A stretch of 64,000 nt of DNA. Origin: Rhexocercosporidium sp. MPI-PUGE-AT-0058. Its lineage: Eukaryota > Ascomycota > Leotiomycetes > Helotiales. Within the stretch, counting starts at the first letter, position 1. Each line of letters begins with the position of its first letter. Positions 33,925 to 44,131 of the stretch are shown here, piece by piece. The notes below the pieces were generated by a model. The model was not told the origin of the DNA. It made no database searches and saw only the letters and a program-made list of their open reading frames with translations. Both the position numbers and the translations under genes were made by a program. Location: contig JAGTJL010000016.1 in the NCBI GenBank assembly GCA_020746875.1, positions 1,612,001 to 1,676,000 on the forward strand, given 5' to 3'.

Positions 33925-34829
33925 GAAGGCAAGCCATGGATGATTATGATACCCGGTTATGAATTTACGTTATATGCGAAGATGCATGCTGTGTCTTGGG
34001 TTTTTCTCTGATGATGATGAGATTTTCTTCAGCTCTGATTTGAAGCTGATCAGTGGCACTGTGCTGATGTGAATGTCGATTTTCAACCTCGGACAATGAC
34101 TTACTTGCAGCCCCCAGCGAAAGCTCTCGCTCTCTATGTCGATCTAGATACCTAGAAGGACACCTATTGGTCTGCAATTAGCATTTTGTCGTGTTACTCT
34201 ACACCTATGTGGATCAATGCCGTGCTACATTGTGTCCACTTCCAGAGCACCGAGACCCGGGATCGTGGTCTTACTAGAGAGACGGGTTCTTGATCTAGAT
34301 CTATGCGCGTCATCATGTTTCCCCTTTCCCCCAAACCAATTCCGGTTTATCTGTTCTTTGACACCTTGTAATACTCGGTCTAACACTCGTATCAGGTTTA
34401 AGATTAGGATCGGGACTCATGGAGCCACGAAGGGCATTTTTGATGGAAATTGAAAGAACCCCATTCTCCAAGATCATATCTACTTTTCATATCGGGTGTC
34501 GTAGGTAGGAACTTATACTCTACATAAATAGAAGCCTGTGCCCCCTGTGCCTCCCAGTATCCCGAGATCGCCAAAATATGGTCTGAACATAGATGATGGA
34601 AGTTACATCTGTGAGAGCTATGCGTCCCGATACCATCTTTCAATTCTCGACTGATCTATTGTACTTCAATGCCGATCAACAAATCTTCATCCGCCACACT
34701 CAGCAGAAGCTTCAGTCTCGAAGCATAAGAACCCTCATCTTCTGCTCTTCCAATTCTCTTCATCATCAGAATCTCTTCTCAGTTCAAACAAGACACTAAA
34801 CACCAAACCTCTCTATAGCCCTAGCAAAT
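33925..34829. other. Intergenic; leader of the first knottin-like gene
   Basis: No gene seen. A weak TATA-like ACATAAATA at 34522-34530 lies 300 bases before the first knottin-like ATG. The last 80 bases before that ATG are pyrimidine-rich and resemble a 5' leader. Confidence 0.55.
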
Positions 34830-35238
34830 ATGCACTCCGCGTCCCTCCTTGTAGTAGCTCTATCAGCTATCTCCGCTGTCTCTGCCGTCGCTATTCCGGC
34901 CCCTGACTTAAGCATCACCATTGTTATCGAGGTAATTTTCCACTCAGATAGCTCCAGTCCCCCGAATTGACGATTTTTCCATATAGTCCAACAACAAGGG
35001 CCAATCCTCAACCACTAAGTGGGCTCCCTCCGCCTTGATAGGCAATGCCGCATCCTTCTGCCATTTCCCAGGAGGTAAAGCACCGCCCCCCTCTTCCGAA
35101 AACAGCCCTTCTTCGCCCATAGATAGAATTAATGCTTAAATTTTGAACCTTTTAGAGCCCTGCGATCGACCCAACCAATGCTGTCCTGGCTTCACGTGTA
35201 ACATGGACGCTTATGTATGTGCTGTCGAAGATGATTAG
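34830..35238 (+). CDS. Small secreted cysteine-rich knottin-like protein, copy 1 (intact)
   Basis: Three exons, 34830-34931, 34987-35074 and 35156-35238, give 90 residues. Exon 1 (34 codons) encodes a signal peptide (MHSASLLVVALSAISAVSA) and a short pro-segment, IPAPDLSITIVIE. Exons 2 and 3 encode the mature part. Its six cysteines follow C-x6-C-x5-CC-x4-C-x6-C, the inhibitor-cystine-knot (knottin) order, split by a phase-1 intron just after Cys1. No hydrophobic segment follows the signal, so the product should be exported. Function is unknown: fungal knottin-like proteins include effectors, defence peptides and signalling peptides, and nothing here chooses among them. The frame is too short and too interrupted for simple ORF calling. 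It is the first of four tandem relatives on this strand. Confidence 0.75.
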
Positions 35239-35706
35239 TTCATTCAATATAGGCCGATTGGGAGGTAACTGCATGTACCGCAGCACACATGTTACCGAAT
35301 TGCAGTGGGGTTTGATGGGGCAACTTTAGTTTCTGAAATTCAACTTTGGGTTCTCATGCGTCCAGCTTCTCTGTGGCAGTCTTCCACTGAAAGTAAGATC
35401 TATTTAATATTGTGAACAGGCTTGTGAAATAATTAAACTGTAAACCTTGAATTCGATGTTTAGGTGGGTAGTCAGAAACTCTAGTCTAGGTACCGGATTC
35501 TGTCGAGTTGAATCCAACTGGGCATTCACCACTTTACGTGAGCATGTGACATTTACGTGTGCAGCTATTCACGATTAGGACTATGCTACTAATGGTATGA
35601 ATTTATTAGGCTATCTTCTCTCTGTCTGTAGTCATAGTCCCTAGACTTAATACAATAACATACCAAAACACCAAAACTCGACCTACACAGCTAAAAAAAA
35701 AATTTA
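35239..35706. other. Spacer between knottin-like copies 1 and 2
   Basis: AT-rich, no gene seen. Confidence 0.6.
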
Positions 35707-36084
35707 TTGTATTCCACTTCTATCTTCCTAGTACTTTTGTTCGTAATCTAGGCCGTCGCTACTGACAATCCCGGCTCCTGACACCAGTATTACCATCGTC
35801 CTCGAGGTACGCAAGCACATTTTTCCGCCCCCCCCCAAGTATTGACTAACCCTCTCAATCCAACGCCCACGGTCTGCCCTCAACCCTTGAGCCCCTTTCT
35901 GCTGCTTTGAACATGACGTTCAACTATTCTGCAGTCTATCGGAAAGGAAATTTTATTTCCTGAAACATATAATCCCTATGCTGAAAGACTGAATGCTTGC
36001 ATCTGCTATTCTCTATGTCGCTGCGGAGATGATACCGATTGCTGCCCTGACCTCTACTGCTGCCAGAGCTCTCGCTGTGAGTGA
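35707..36084 (+). pseudogene. Knottin-like copy 2, decayed
   Basis: Aligned with copy 1, the start codon position reads TTG (35707-35709), and an in-frame TAG lies at 35749-35751. A few extra bases before 35768 shift the frame ahead of the conserved pro-segment (IPAPDTSITIVLE, ending 35806 at a GTACGC donor as in copy 1). The Cys-rich end survives at about 36000-36084: CC-x4-CC with neighbouring single cysteines, then a TGA. The lesions in the signal region and the lack of a start make a functional product unlikely, although the Cys-rich exon is well preserved and could still be spliced to something upstream. Confidence 0.65.
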
Positions 36085-37145
36085 TTTGAAAGAATCATCG
36101 CTTGGGGCAATTTAAGCAAAGATGTGCCTATATGAGGGTGTCGGTGGCACAGTGTGTGTGCGCGCGCGGTAGAATCAAATGGCTTTTGATACCATGATAT
36201 GGCTTCTAGAACTATTGAACGTCATGAGTCTACTCTCATCTCCCTATGGCAGTCCATATCCGAAGTATCTTCCCACCGCAATCTGAAAAGAGCCTTACAA
36301 AATTACCCTAGAATCTTGTGTCAAGCTAGCTGAACTTCTCCTCACATCAATAAGGCTTTTGTAGCTCAAAAATAGAACCGTTCAACTGAGACATTCATGA
36401 ACTGAACAAAATTATCGGAAGATTAAATGTGACTATCTTATTTCCAACCATCTCATCATGACACCCATGGTGTTATGCTGTTATCAAGCCAGACGGGAAG
36501 ATTCACTTTAATGGTGGAACTCACTGAGGATTCAAAATTGAGTTGTGGGCGGGACATGCATCGGGGTCGTCTCATAGTGAATTTTTTGGTGCAGAGTAAG
36601 TGCAACCATGACGACTTTTACCCGAAACTCGCGATGCACGGCTCGAGACGAGTTGTCACAAGGACAGAGATCTAGATCTACTGATCAGCTTGTTCGACAG
36701 CGCGTAGAAGATGTGGCCAAAGTCAAAAACTTATTTTTTTTGCTGGAACTTGTGGGTACTGTAAAGGCGAATGAAAGCAATATCCGTATTTTAAAGTAAT
36801 CATAAATATAGCAAATAGGTCGCGGCTGCTTGATAGCAAGAGATGAGTGGAAGCGGGTTGTTTACTCCATTATTTAAGCGAGACCTTCCTGAACTCCGCT
36901 ACACATTGTCAGACATTCTTCCTAAACAGACACTATCTCGCTCGACTAGCTTTCTGCAAAATCAGATGACGATCTCAAGAGCGACATCGCCTAATATATG
37001 ATACTAGATGAGCGAGATCTCGACGTCACCTCTTAGGGTAGTAGCTTACGTATCGAGCCTAAGGCACTTAATTCAATCAATCCTTGACTTGCACACAGAT
37101 TAAATGATCCCTCAAATTCGCTGAAGGTAATAATTATTCACCAAG
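36085..37145. other. Spacer between knottin-like copies 2 and 3
   Basis: No gene seen. Contains a TATTTAA at 36871-36877, about 270 bases before the start position of copy 3, with a CT-rich stretch after it. Confidence 0.55.
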
Positions 37146-37557
37146 CTGCACTTCACTACAACAATTATCCTTGTTATCTCAGCTGTAGCTACCACTCGTG
37201 CTGTGGTTATCCCAGCTCCTGATATGAGCATCCATATCAACATTGTCATGTGCATTTCATGCTTTCTCCTTCAACACAGGGTCTTACAAATGTCTCAGAC
37301 GTTCGAAGAAGGACACCCTCATTCAGTAGAGTCCAAGTGTGACCAGCGGGAAGTACGTGTCTCGGCTTTCCCCTATCAAGACCGCGTCCGCTAAACTTTC
37401 CTAATAACTGGCTGGGTGCAGTACTTTCAAGAACAACTGCTGCAATTATTGCCTCGAGTATCCTTGGGGACATTTGGGTGTTTGTCGCTTAGAGCTGGTG
37501 GTGGCATATATGCGGGTCTGTGTTCGGCTCCACAAAAAGCAAATGCATTGCAGATAG
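37146..37557 (+). pseudogene. Knottin-like copy 3, probably decayed (closest to copy 4)
   Basis: The position matching the start codon of copy 4 is CTG (37146-37148). The signal region stays open (HFTTTIILVISAVATTRA) and the pro-segment IPAPDMSIHIN is present, but the first donor site is lost. Exon-2-like sequence (37299-37352) keeps Cys1 and ends at a GTACGT donor. Exon-3-like sequence keeps CC-x2-C-x10-C with the same spacing as copy 4, but the second cysteine is missing and the stop codon after the last cysteine is lost; the frame runs on to a TAG at 37557. Translation from a non-ATG codon cannot be excluded. Confidence 0.6.
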
Positions 37558-38192
37558 TGAAGAGAAGCAATGGATCTTTAAAATGTGGTTTTAGTTTATG
37601 TCCCAATGTGACCATGTTAGTTTTGTCTGCCCTATGTTTGAAATAATTTGTTGTAAGCGAGTCATCTAACACCTCTTAAATCTTTATCATCTAGCTCAAG
37701 GTCCTTGATCAAGGCCGTCAGAAGCCATGGATAGCTCCAATAGACTCACTGCCCGCCGTTCAAGGTATGAAGATCGCAATAATTAACACTTTGTCAAAAG
37801 GTAATCTTGATTTACCTTCTACTTAACCAGGCTCGGGGAATACCTGTGGTCAATCGGCATTGGCTAAGCGACGTACCAATTCTTGGACAATGACTGAGGG
37901 TTGCTTTGAAGTCTGTGATGCTTAGGAACCGAAGGTTAGAAGTAATAACGGATTGAGATGATACAACGGAAACTGGCATGAATCTTGTGTATCTTCGTAA
38001 ATGCCGAGGTCACCACCTTGCCGAACTTACGATAATAAATGAACGGGAGTTCAACATCCTTGTTTTGATCTTTGACATAAATCTTGGGCCCTGAGCTATT
38101 TAAGTCACTTAACAGTTCACTTCTTCACCACTACAATTATCCTTAAGAATCTCAAGCCATCAAACAGCTAAGCAGCAGTCAAAATAGTCAAA
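37558..38192. other. Spacer and promoter of knottin-like copy 4
   Basis: No gene seen apart from the TATA-like box listed separately. Confidence 0.55.
38097..38103 (+). promoter_or_regulatory. TATA-like box of knottin-like copy 4
   Basis: TATTTAA, 90 bases before the ATG at 38193. The same heptamer occurs upstream of copy 3 (36871), so part of the promoter seems to have been duplicated with the gene. Confidence 0.5.
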
Positions 38193-38570
38193 ATGCACTT
38201 CACAGCAATCCTCCTCGTCGGGCTTTCAGCTATAGCTGCCAGTCGCGCTTTGGCTCTTCCTGTTCCTGATACGAGCATTATCATCAACATAGCTGTGAGT
38301 AGTATCTGACCATTTCCCCCAATGAATTACGCGTGGAATGTTGTCTCTGATCTCCTGATCGCCCTAGGCTCCCGAGGAAGGATATCCTCATCACGTGGAG
38401 GCCATGTGTGTAGCGAGCGGAGGTAAGCACCCAGAGTTTACCCTATCTTGTCGTCTCAGAGGATTCTTGCTGAATTTTCTCAATAACTAGGTGCATGCAG
38501 CATCTTTGAAAAGAAGTGCTGTGGTTCTTGCAGACCACTGCCCAGTTTATTCATTGGATATTGCCGTTGA
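38193..38570 (+). CDS. Small secreted cysteine-rich knottin-like protein, copy 4 (intact)
   Basis: Three exons, 38193-38294, 38368-38422 and 38491-38570, encode 78 residues. Exon 1 is again exactly 34 codons: a signal peptide (MHFTAILLVGLSAIAASRA) followed by the pro-segment LPVPDTSIIINIA. Intron phases (0, then 1) match copy 1. The six cysteines follow C-x6-C-x6-CC-x2-C-x10-C. The order is the same as in copy 1, with a longer last loop, and the mature parts are otherwise hardly alike. This is the usual picture for fast-evolving secreted peptides with a constrained pre-pro part. Function is unknown; secretion is inferred from the signal. Confidence 0.73.
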
Positions 38571-41416
38571 GAACAGTTGCTGGTAGACTCAAACATTCAT
38601 GTCTGTCTGTCCAGATGGCGAAAGTTTTTCTGATGATGGGGAGAACTCGAATCCCATATTGTGGTCTCAGCCATGAGCAATGCTGTGAAATTTGATGTTC
38701 TTGCTTGAACCGGAGCGTTTTTCTGAGTATTTTTGCGTAGTACAGCTCGATTGAATCATTTGTTGCTAGAAATATCTTGAATCTGTGAAATGTTATAAGT
38801 GACAGCTGGAGGGGGTAACAGCAAGTGGGATGCACATACTTCGTATACTCTGCGTGATGTATCGACGGAAACATGGCAAGGCTAAACTTCTGTGCTGAAA
38901 CAGATCTAAGGTGAATCGCGTGGAAAACTTTGTGGACATCTTGAGCTGCTATCCACAAATTCTGAGAGCGGGTACAGCATATTTGACTAGGTGATCGAGA
39001 ACTTGATCGAGTCTTGATTTAGCTTAGAAGACTTGCGGTGAGACTTTCTCAGTCATGTACTTTGTAGTTTAAACCTTCGAAAAGGATATGCGTTTACTTC
39101 GGAGAACTGTCGCCACAACATTTGAGCTGCTGCTGTTTGTAATGTCGAGTTTACTACCGACTACAAGAATAATACTTACTGTGTTATTTTGTATCTGAGG
39201 TCGAGCTAGATCAATTATCTGGAGCTGCATAACAAACTTATATCAGGGCAGATGCCGTCAGCCTCGTAGTACGTGGCGGATATATCACTAATTAGCCCGG
39301 GAATCAAACTTGTGTGTCTGGAACAATGCAGTCGAAAAGTAAATATTTTGAGAAACCGAGTAAGCTGATTTGAAACGTAATTGGAGAGGAAAATTAATGC
39401 CGCAGCGTCATTAGCCAACGTCTTCACATGCATCGTCAAGTGGAACAGTAGTGAGTAGCCGCCAACAAATCAATGCAAGTAAAGCCAGTCAAACGACCAA
39501 GCCACGAAACACCAAACCACATTCTCCACAAAGCTGCAAAGTATTAAGTGATTTCTCCAACGGCAAAACCCATTTGGCAGTACGGGTGTAAGAAAGGGAT
39601 AATAGATGCCGTGCGGAGTGAGAGCTTGAGATGACTCCTTGCCTGAAGCGAGAGGGATATGCGGAGTTCCGACTTCGGGGTGATCAGCGGAGGGGTGAAC
39701 ATCGTGAAATGTTTAGGTGCACACCAAAGGAAATATTATATGAGGGAGATTCGATAAAGCTCAAACAATGGCTTTCAATGATGAAATCACCGTCTTGTGG
39801 GCCTCTTTTTGAAGGCCGCTGATCTTCTGGGGGAAAGGAGAATGAGTCGGATGTCCTCGTCAGCTCGTCATTAAGCTCGAACTGCTGACTTAAGCTCGAG
39901 ATACTCCGTGTAAAACCACCTGGCTGGACTTCGGATGCTGTTTGCCGGTCTGGACTTTTGGGAACGCCACGCCCAGCTCGCCAAATCCACAACGACTTGT
40001 CGATTGCAAGGCGTCAGCTCATGACAAGATAGCCGGAACAAAACACGGTGTGCTAGTCGAGCACCTGCATCCACCTCACTCCTTAATCCGATGAGCACAT
40101 GCTCGGGGTTCAGAAGCTCATTCTCCTGGTCTCGCCTCACTGTCTCCTAATGGATTCCACCTGGAATGCCAAAATCATACCCACCTAGCAAGCTCGTCGT
40201 ACTCGCCGGCCTCATTACCACATAATCCACCCATAGCCCAAGGCGAACAAGGTGCACGAGGAAAATTTTCACAATGGTGCCAGGTGTGCAGCGCTGGCGA
40301 GATTGTTTTGGTGTTTTATATTCCCCTATGAGCAGGACTTCACGAGGGGGTGACCGTGTACGTTAAGTATTGTCGGGGTTGACACAGAGAAATGATGGCG
40401 TCAGGTTAGAATTTTTCTCATGGTGAGGATTTATGGGGCGTGGGTCTCGGGGTTACACGCGGAGTTCGCTTCGGCGTTGGAGAAACAGGATATTGGAGTG
40501 TTGTGATTGCGTTGTGGTCATTAGTGAGGAGAAGTTTTGGGATGGTCCTGGCATGGGATTCTAGAAGCCGTGGGTACTCTAGAAGGTGTCGATTTCGAGA
40601 AGTCTTGTCAAGATCCTTGGAGTTTTTGGTTCTGACTGCGTGAGAGGAGAAGTGTTTGGGTTGTAAGCGGAGTTAAACGAGAGGATTCAGGGGGCGGGTT
40701 GAACACCGATTTCACAAGCGAATGCTGAGAAATGCAAAAGGCGGAGGACTGCCTCCACGCCCAACAACGGTGACGGAGAAGGCTGAAAGATGCTGACCTG
40801 ATATTGGGTGTGATGCCAAGGGCGACCAATCACAATGTTGCCGCGCAGGCGGGTTGGTAAACTTGGCGATGGGTTGCGGTGATCCAGTCCCGCTTCGTCG
40901 CTGGCGCCATGCGACCTATCCTGGAGCTCTCGAGCTATCCCATGCAGACTAGAAGGCGTATTGGAACGTGCACACCATCCACTACAACTCGTGGGTCCGT
41001 GGTCGGCCTGTCTTGCTTGCTTCACTGGTGCTTGGAGATCCTTGTGCATCATCCATCGAGTAGTAGTGTGTATGGGAAAATAAATCTGAAAGTGACTCAG
41101 GCCCGCCATTCCTCTTCAGACAACCTGCTCACAACCTAGCATCATAGTCAGGAGGTATAAAGGTAGGTCAGTCCACTTCTTTGTTTCGCCCTTATCATCA
41201 AATCAAAAGCAAGAGTCAAGTCGAGTCTCTTTCATCACTTTGCACACATCCCAAGAGCCTTGCTCCTTCTTGGACGGGTGTCTCGTGCAACAACTTCCCC
41301 GCATCGAGGCTGCGTCAAGGACCAATTACCTCCAAATCCTTGCTTCTCGACGCACTACTTATCTTTGTCCTCTCCCCTCGTGAGGGAAGCACATTTTCGT
41401 CCCAAGTTTTTCAAAA
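38571..41416. other. Long intergenic region, no gene seen
   Basis: 2.8 kb between the knottin-like cluster and the arrestin gene. Frames at 38551-38958 (minus), 39631-39822 and 40687-41109 (minus) show no domain, signal peptide or splice pattern. The last 250 bases hold the arrestin promoter, with a TATAAAG at 41156-41162 and a CT-rich leader. Confidence 0.55.
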
Positions 41417-42955
41417 ATGTCTGGTGCTTCCATCCACTCGACCACGGGCACTATAGCCTCGGCCTACAAGAAGATTGCCCAGAATGGCCGTCCAGATATG
41501 GACATCGTCCTCGACAACCACACTGATCGAAAGGTCTATACAACATTCGACGCTCTTTCTGGAAAAGTCAACATCACAGCTCCACACGAATCTCGCTTTG
41601 ACGAGATTCAAATCACATTCGAGGGGACAGTCAGAACAGCGATCGAGAACCTGTCTCCTCATACCACCAAATCCCGCACTACAGCCAGACACAACTTCCT
41701 CAAACTCATCATGCCAATCAAGGAATCCGACTATCCTCAACCGCGAATCGCCGAGGCGGGCAGGACATATACTTTCCCTTTCAACTTTGTCGTCCCAGAT
41801 CAATTGCTTCCAAGAGCTTGTTCGCACTCTGTAGTTGGAGATCACGTCCAGCATGCCCACATGCAGCTCCCTCCCAGTATGGGCGATCGAACTCTCTCCA
41901 TCAGAGACGATCTGGCGCCCGACATGGCCATAGTTGACTATGGTGTCAGAGTTAAGGTTCTCAGGAGCAGGGACCGAGATGGGAAAGATATGGTCTTGGC
42001 AGAAGGCATGAAGAAGGTTCAAATCATTCCGGCCGTTGCGGAGGCACCGCCCATGAACATCAGAGTTGCAGACAAGGATTATGTACTGAGCAAGACGAAG
42101 TCGTTGAAGAAAGGCATGTTTTCTGGCAAGTTGGGCAAGATCACAGTCTCGGCTGAGCAGCCAGGTGCTCTCGTTATCCCATCTCCAACAGCAACGACCG
42201 CTACACAACCAACAACAATGGCAACTGTCAAGCTTCGATTCGATCCTTACGATGCCTCATCTCAACCACCAAGACTAGGTGGTCTGAAAACCAAGATCAA
42301 GTCGACGACATTCTTCTCCACTAGACCAGCAGTCGATTTCCCAGCACACTTCAGTCAGCAAGTACACTTCGAGACCACCAGGGGTATTTATGATACTTCT
42401 GTGCCCATAAATTCTCGCTGTGTGGAATCAGTAGCGTGGACTCAGCAATGCTCATCACCAGCCTACAGCCGACGAGGCTCATCCACCTCAACAAGTTCAT
42501 CAGACGACTGCCCATCCGATAACCCACACACTCCAGGCACCAAAGAGAACAATACATATTACACCGCGAGTATTCTCGTACCAATCACACTCCCCGCTTC
42601 AAAACACTGGATCCCGACGTTCCATTCCTGCATCTTGTCACGAGCATACTGCATCGATCTCTCACTCACAATCCACACGCCTGGCACTGGTGTCCCCGCT
42701 TCGACAGTGAGCTTGCACGTTCCCGTACAAATTGCAGCTGATGGAAATAACGGTCGTAGAGCTTCTGTCACGGCTGAGGAGGCGGCTATTGAGCTGGCTG
42801 CACAAGAAGCAGAGGAATATCTTAGGCCGAGAGTATTGGAGGTTCCTCGCGACGAGTTGATTGGGAGGAGTGTGCTGGGGAGTGCGGGTATGGATCTACC
42901 TCCTGGCTACGATGATTTCGCGCCGAGACGGGTTGTTGATCCTGGGAGGGGCTAG
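41417..42955 (+). CDS. Alpha-arrestin-like ubiquitin-ligase adaptor
   Basis: Single exon, 512 residues. The N-terminal part has an arrestin-N pattern (DIVLDNHTDRKVYTTFDALS, then GKVNITAPHESRFDEIQITF, and later YTFPFNFVVPDQLLPRAC), as in fungal arrestin/Bul1-like adaptors. A later block (VKLRFDPYDASSQPPRLGGL; YYTASILVPITLPASKHWIP) fits the C-terminal sandwich. A PPxY motif (PPGY, residues 495-498) sits 14 residues from the end, the usual binding site for Rsp5-type HECT ligases. A Ser-rich insert at about 345-375 is likely a regulatory loop. Role by family: brings Rsp5 to plasma-membrane transporters for endocytosis; the cargo is unknown. Confidence 0.82.
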   Translation: MSGASIHSTTGTIASAYKKIAQNGRPDMDIVLDNHTDRKVYTTFDALSGKVNITAPHESRFDEIQITFEGTVRTAIENLSPHTTKSRTTARHNFLKLIMPIKESDYPQPRIAEAGRTYTFPFNFVVPDQLLPRACSHSVVGDHVQHAHMQLPPSMGDRTLSIRDDLAPDMAIVDYGVRVKVLRSRDRDGKDMVLAEGMKKVQIIPAVAEAPPMNIRVADKDYVLSKTKSLKKGMFSGKLGKITVSAEQPGALVIPSPTATTATQPTTMATVKLRFDPYDASSQPPRLGGLKTKIKSTTFFSTRPAVDFPAHFSQQVHFETTRGIYDTSVPINSRCVESVAWTQQCSSPAYSRRGSSTSTSSSDDCPSDNPHTPGTKENNTYYTASILVPITLPASKHWIPTFHSCILSRAYCIDLSLTIHTPGTGVPASTVSLHVPVQIAADGNNGRRASVTAEEAAIELAAQEAEEYLRPRVLEVPRDELIGRSVLGSAGMDLPPGYDDFAPRRVVDPGRG

Positions 42956-44131
42956 TTGTGGATTTCGAGAGAGGAGATTGTTTCTTGATACCGTTTTGGA
43001 TTGCGATTTGTAAGGCGCTTGGGGAGAATTGATTAGGATTGATTAGGATGGGATCTTGGATTACGGCTCTAGATGAGCAAGATCGATTTTTGTTTCTGGA
43101 TTGATGAGGAGTACATACGATACCCATATATATAGAATTTATAATGCATAATGTATTGTCCTTACTGATCTGTCTTCTGTCTGTTCCTCGGACATCATTG
43201 GACTGCTAAATGATGTGATCATCTGCTGCTCTTGTGAATAAAACCATCTTGAGTTGCACGAAGAACCTGACCTAAGAAATTTATGGGCAGGCAGCATAAA
43301 ACAACCAATAGCAGCTAACAGATAACAATTGTACACCATACATGATGTTTCGCAATGAACACTCGGGTTTTCATCGCGGTTAACTCAGTCAAGAAAATTA
43401 GCAGGAAGCGATTAAACACAATGCAAATAACTAAATATCAAAGCAAACAAAATCTCCTTATCTTGCAAAAAGAAACACTTATCTCCACTATGCTGTACTA
43501 CTCCCTGAAGCACCCTTGAATTCAATATATAAAAGCCTTCAACCCTCCACACATGTCGAGAGTGCACTTGCATTGCAGAGGAGACCCACTTCATTCTTGG
43601 CCTTCCCGAGCACGGCGCGTCCCGTCCCCTAAGAAGCTATTATTGTATCCACAATCCTCTTTCCCAGGAACTTTTCTCAATTCGAATCTCTCTCCAAGTA
43701 CAGAAGCGAAGCAAAAGGTAAACATCACATGTAGACAGATAATACATGGAACGCCCAAGCAACATGGCCGAAACGATGCCGCCCCGAATACCAGTATGGG
43801 GGTGCCCCTCATGTTTCTCCTCTGTTCTTCGTACTTGTTTCCTCACCGCTCTCTCCATTCGGATGATTCCGCTTATTCTTCTCCCACCACGAGAAACAAC
43901 CATCGAACCACCAGCCACCCACCCACCTACCAGGCAGGTCAGCTCGAGCCAGCATCTTACTGGATTGCGCGAGGCATCAGTCAGGGTCAGGACATGAACC
44001 AGCGCAGTGCAGGCAGAGCAGACTTCGCGACAAAAGCAAATCCCATCGTCACAACCCTAAACGATGAGAATCTCCCATCCTTCTTCCACGAACACGATCA
44101 ACGCGACCGATGCTGATGCGCGCTGGTGATC
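42956..44131. other. Intergenic, no gene seen
   Basis: 3' region of the arrestin gene and promoter of the next gene. The frame 43553-44116 (187 codons) lacks domains, a signal and conserved composition; I treat it as leader or chance. Confidence 0.5.

Noticed and set aside
43553..44116. 187-codon frame before the DUF7514-type gene
   Set aside because: His/Ser/Pro-rich without a domain; most likely untranslated leader.
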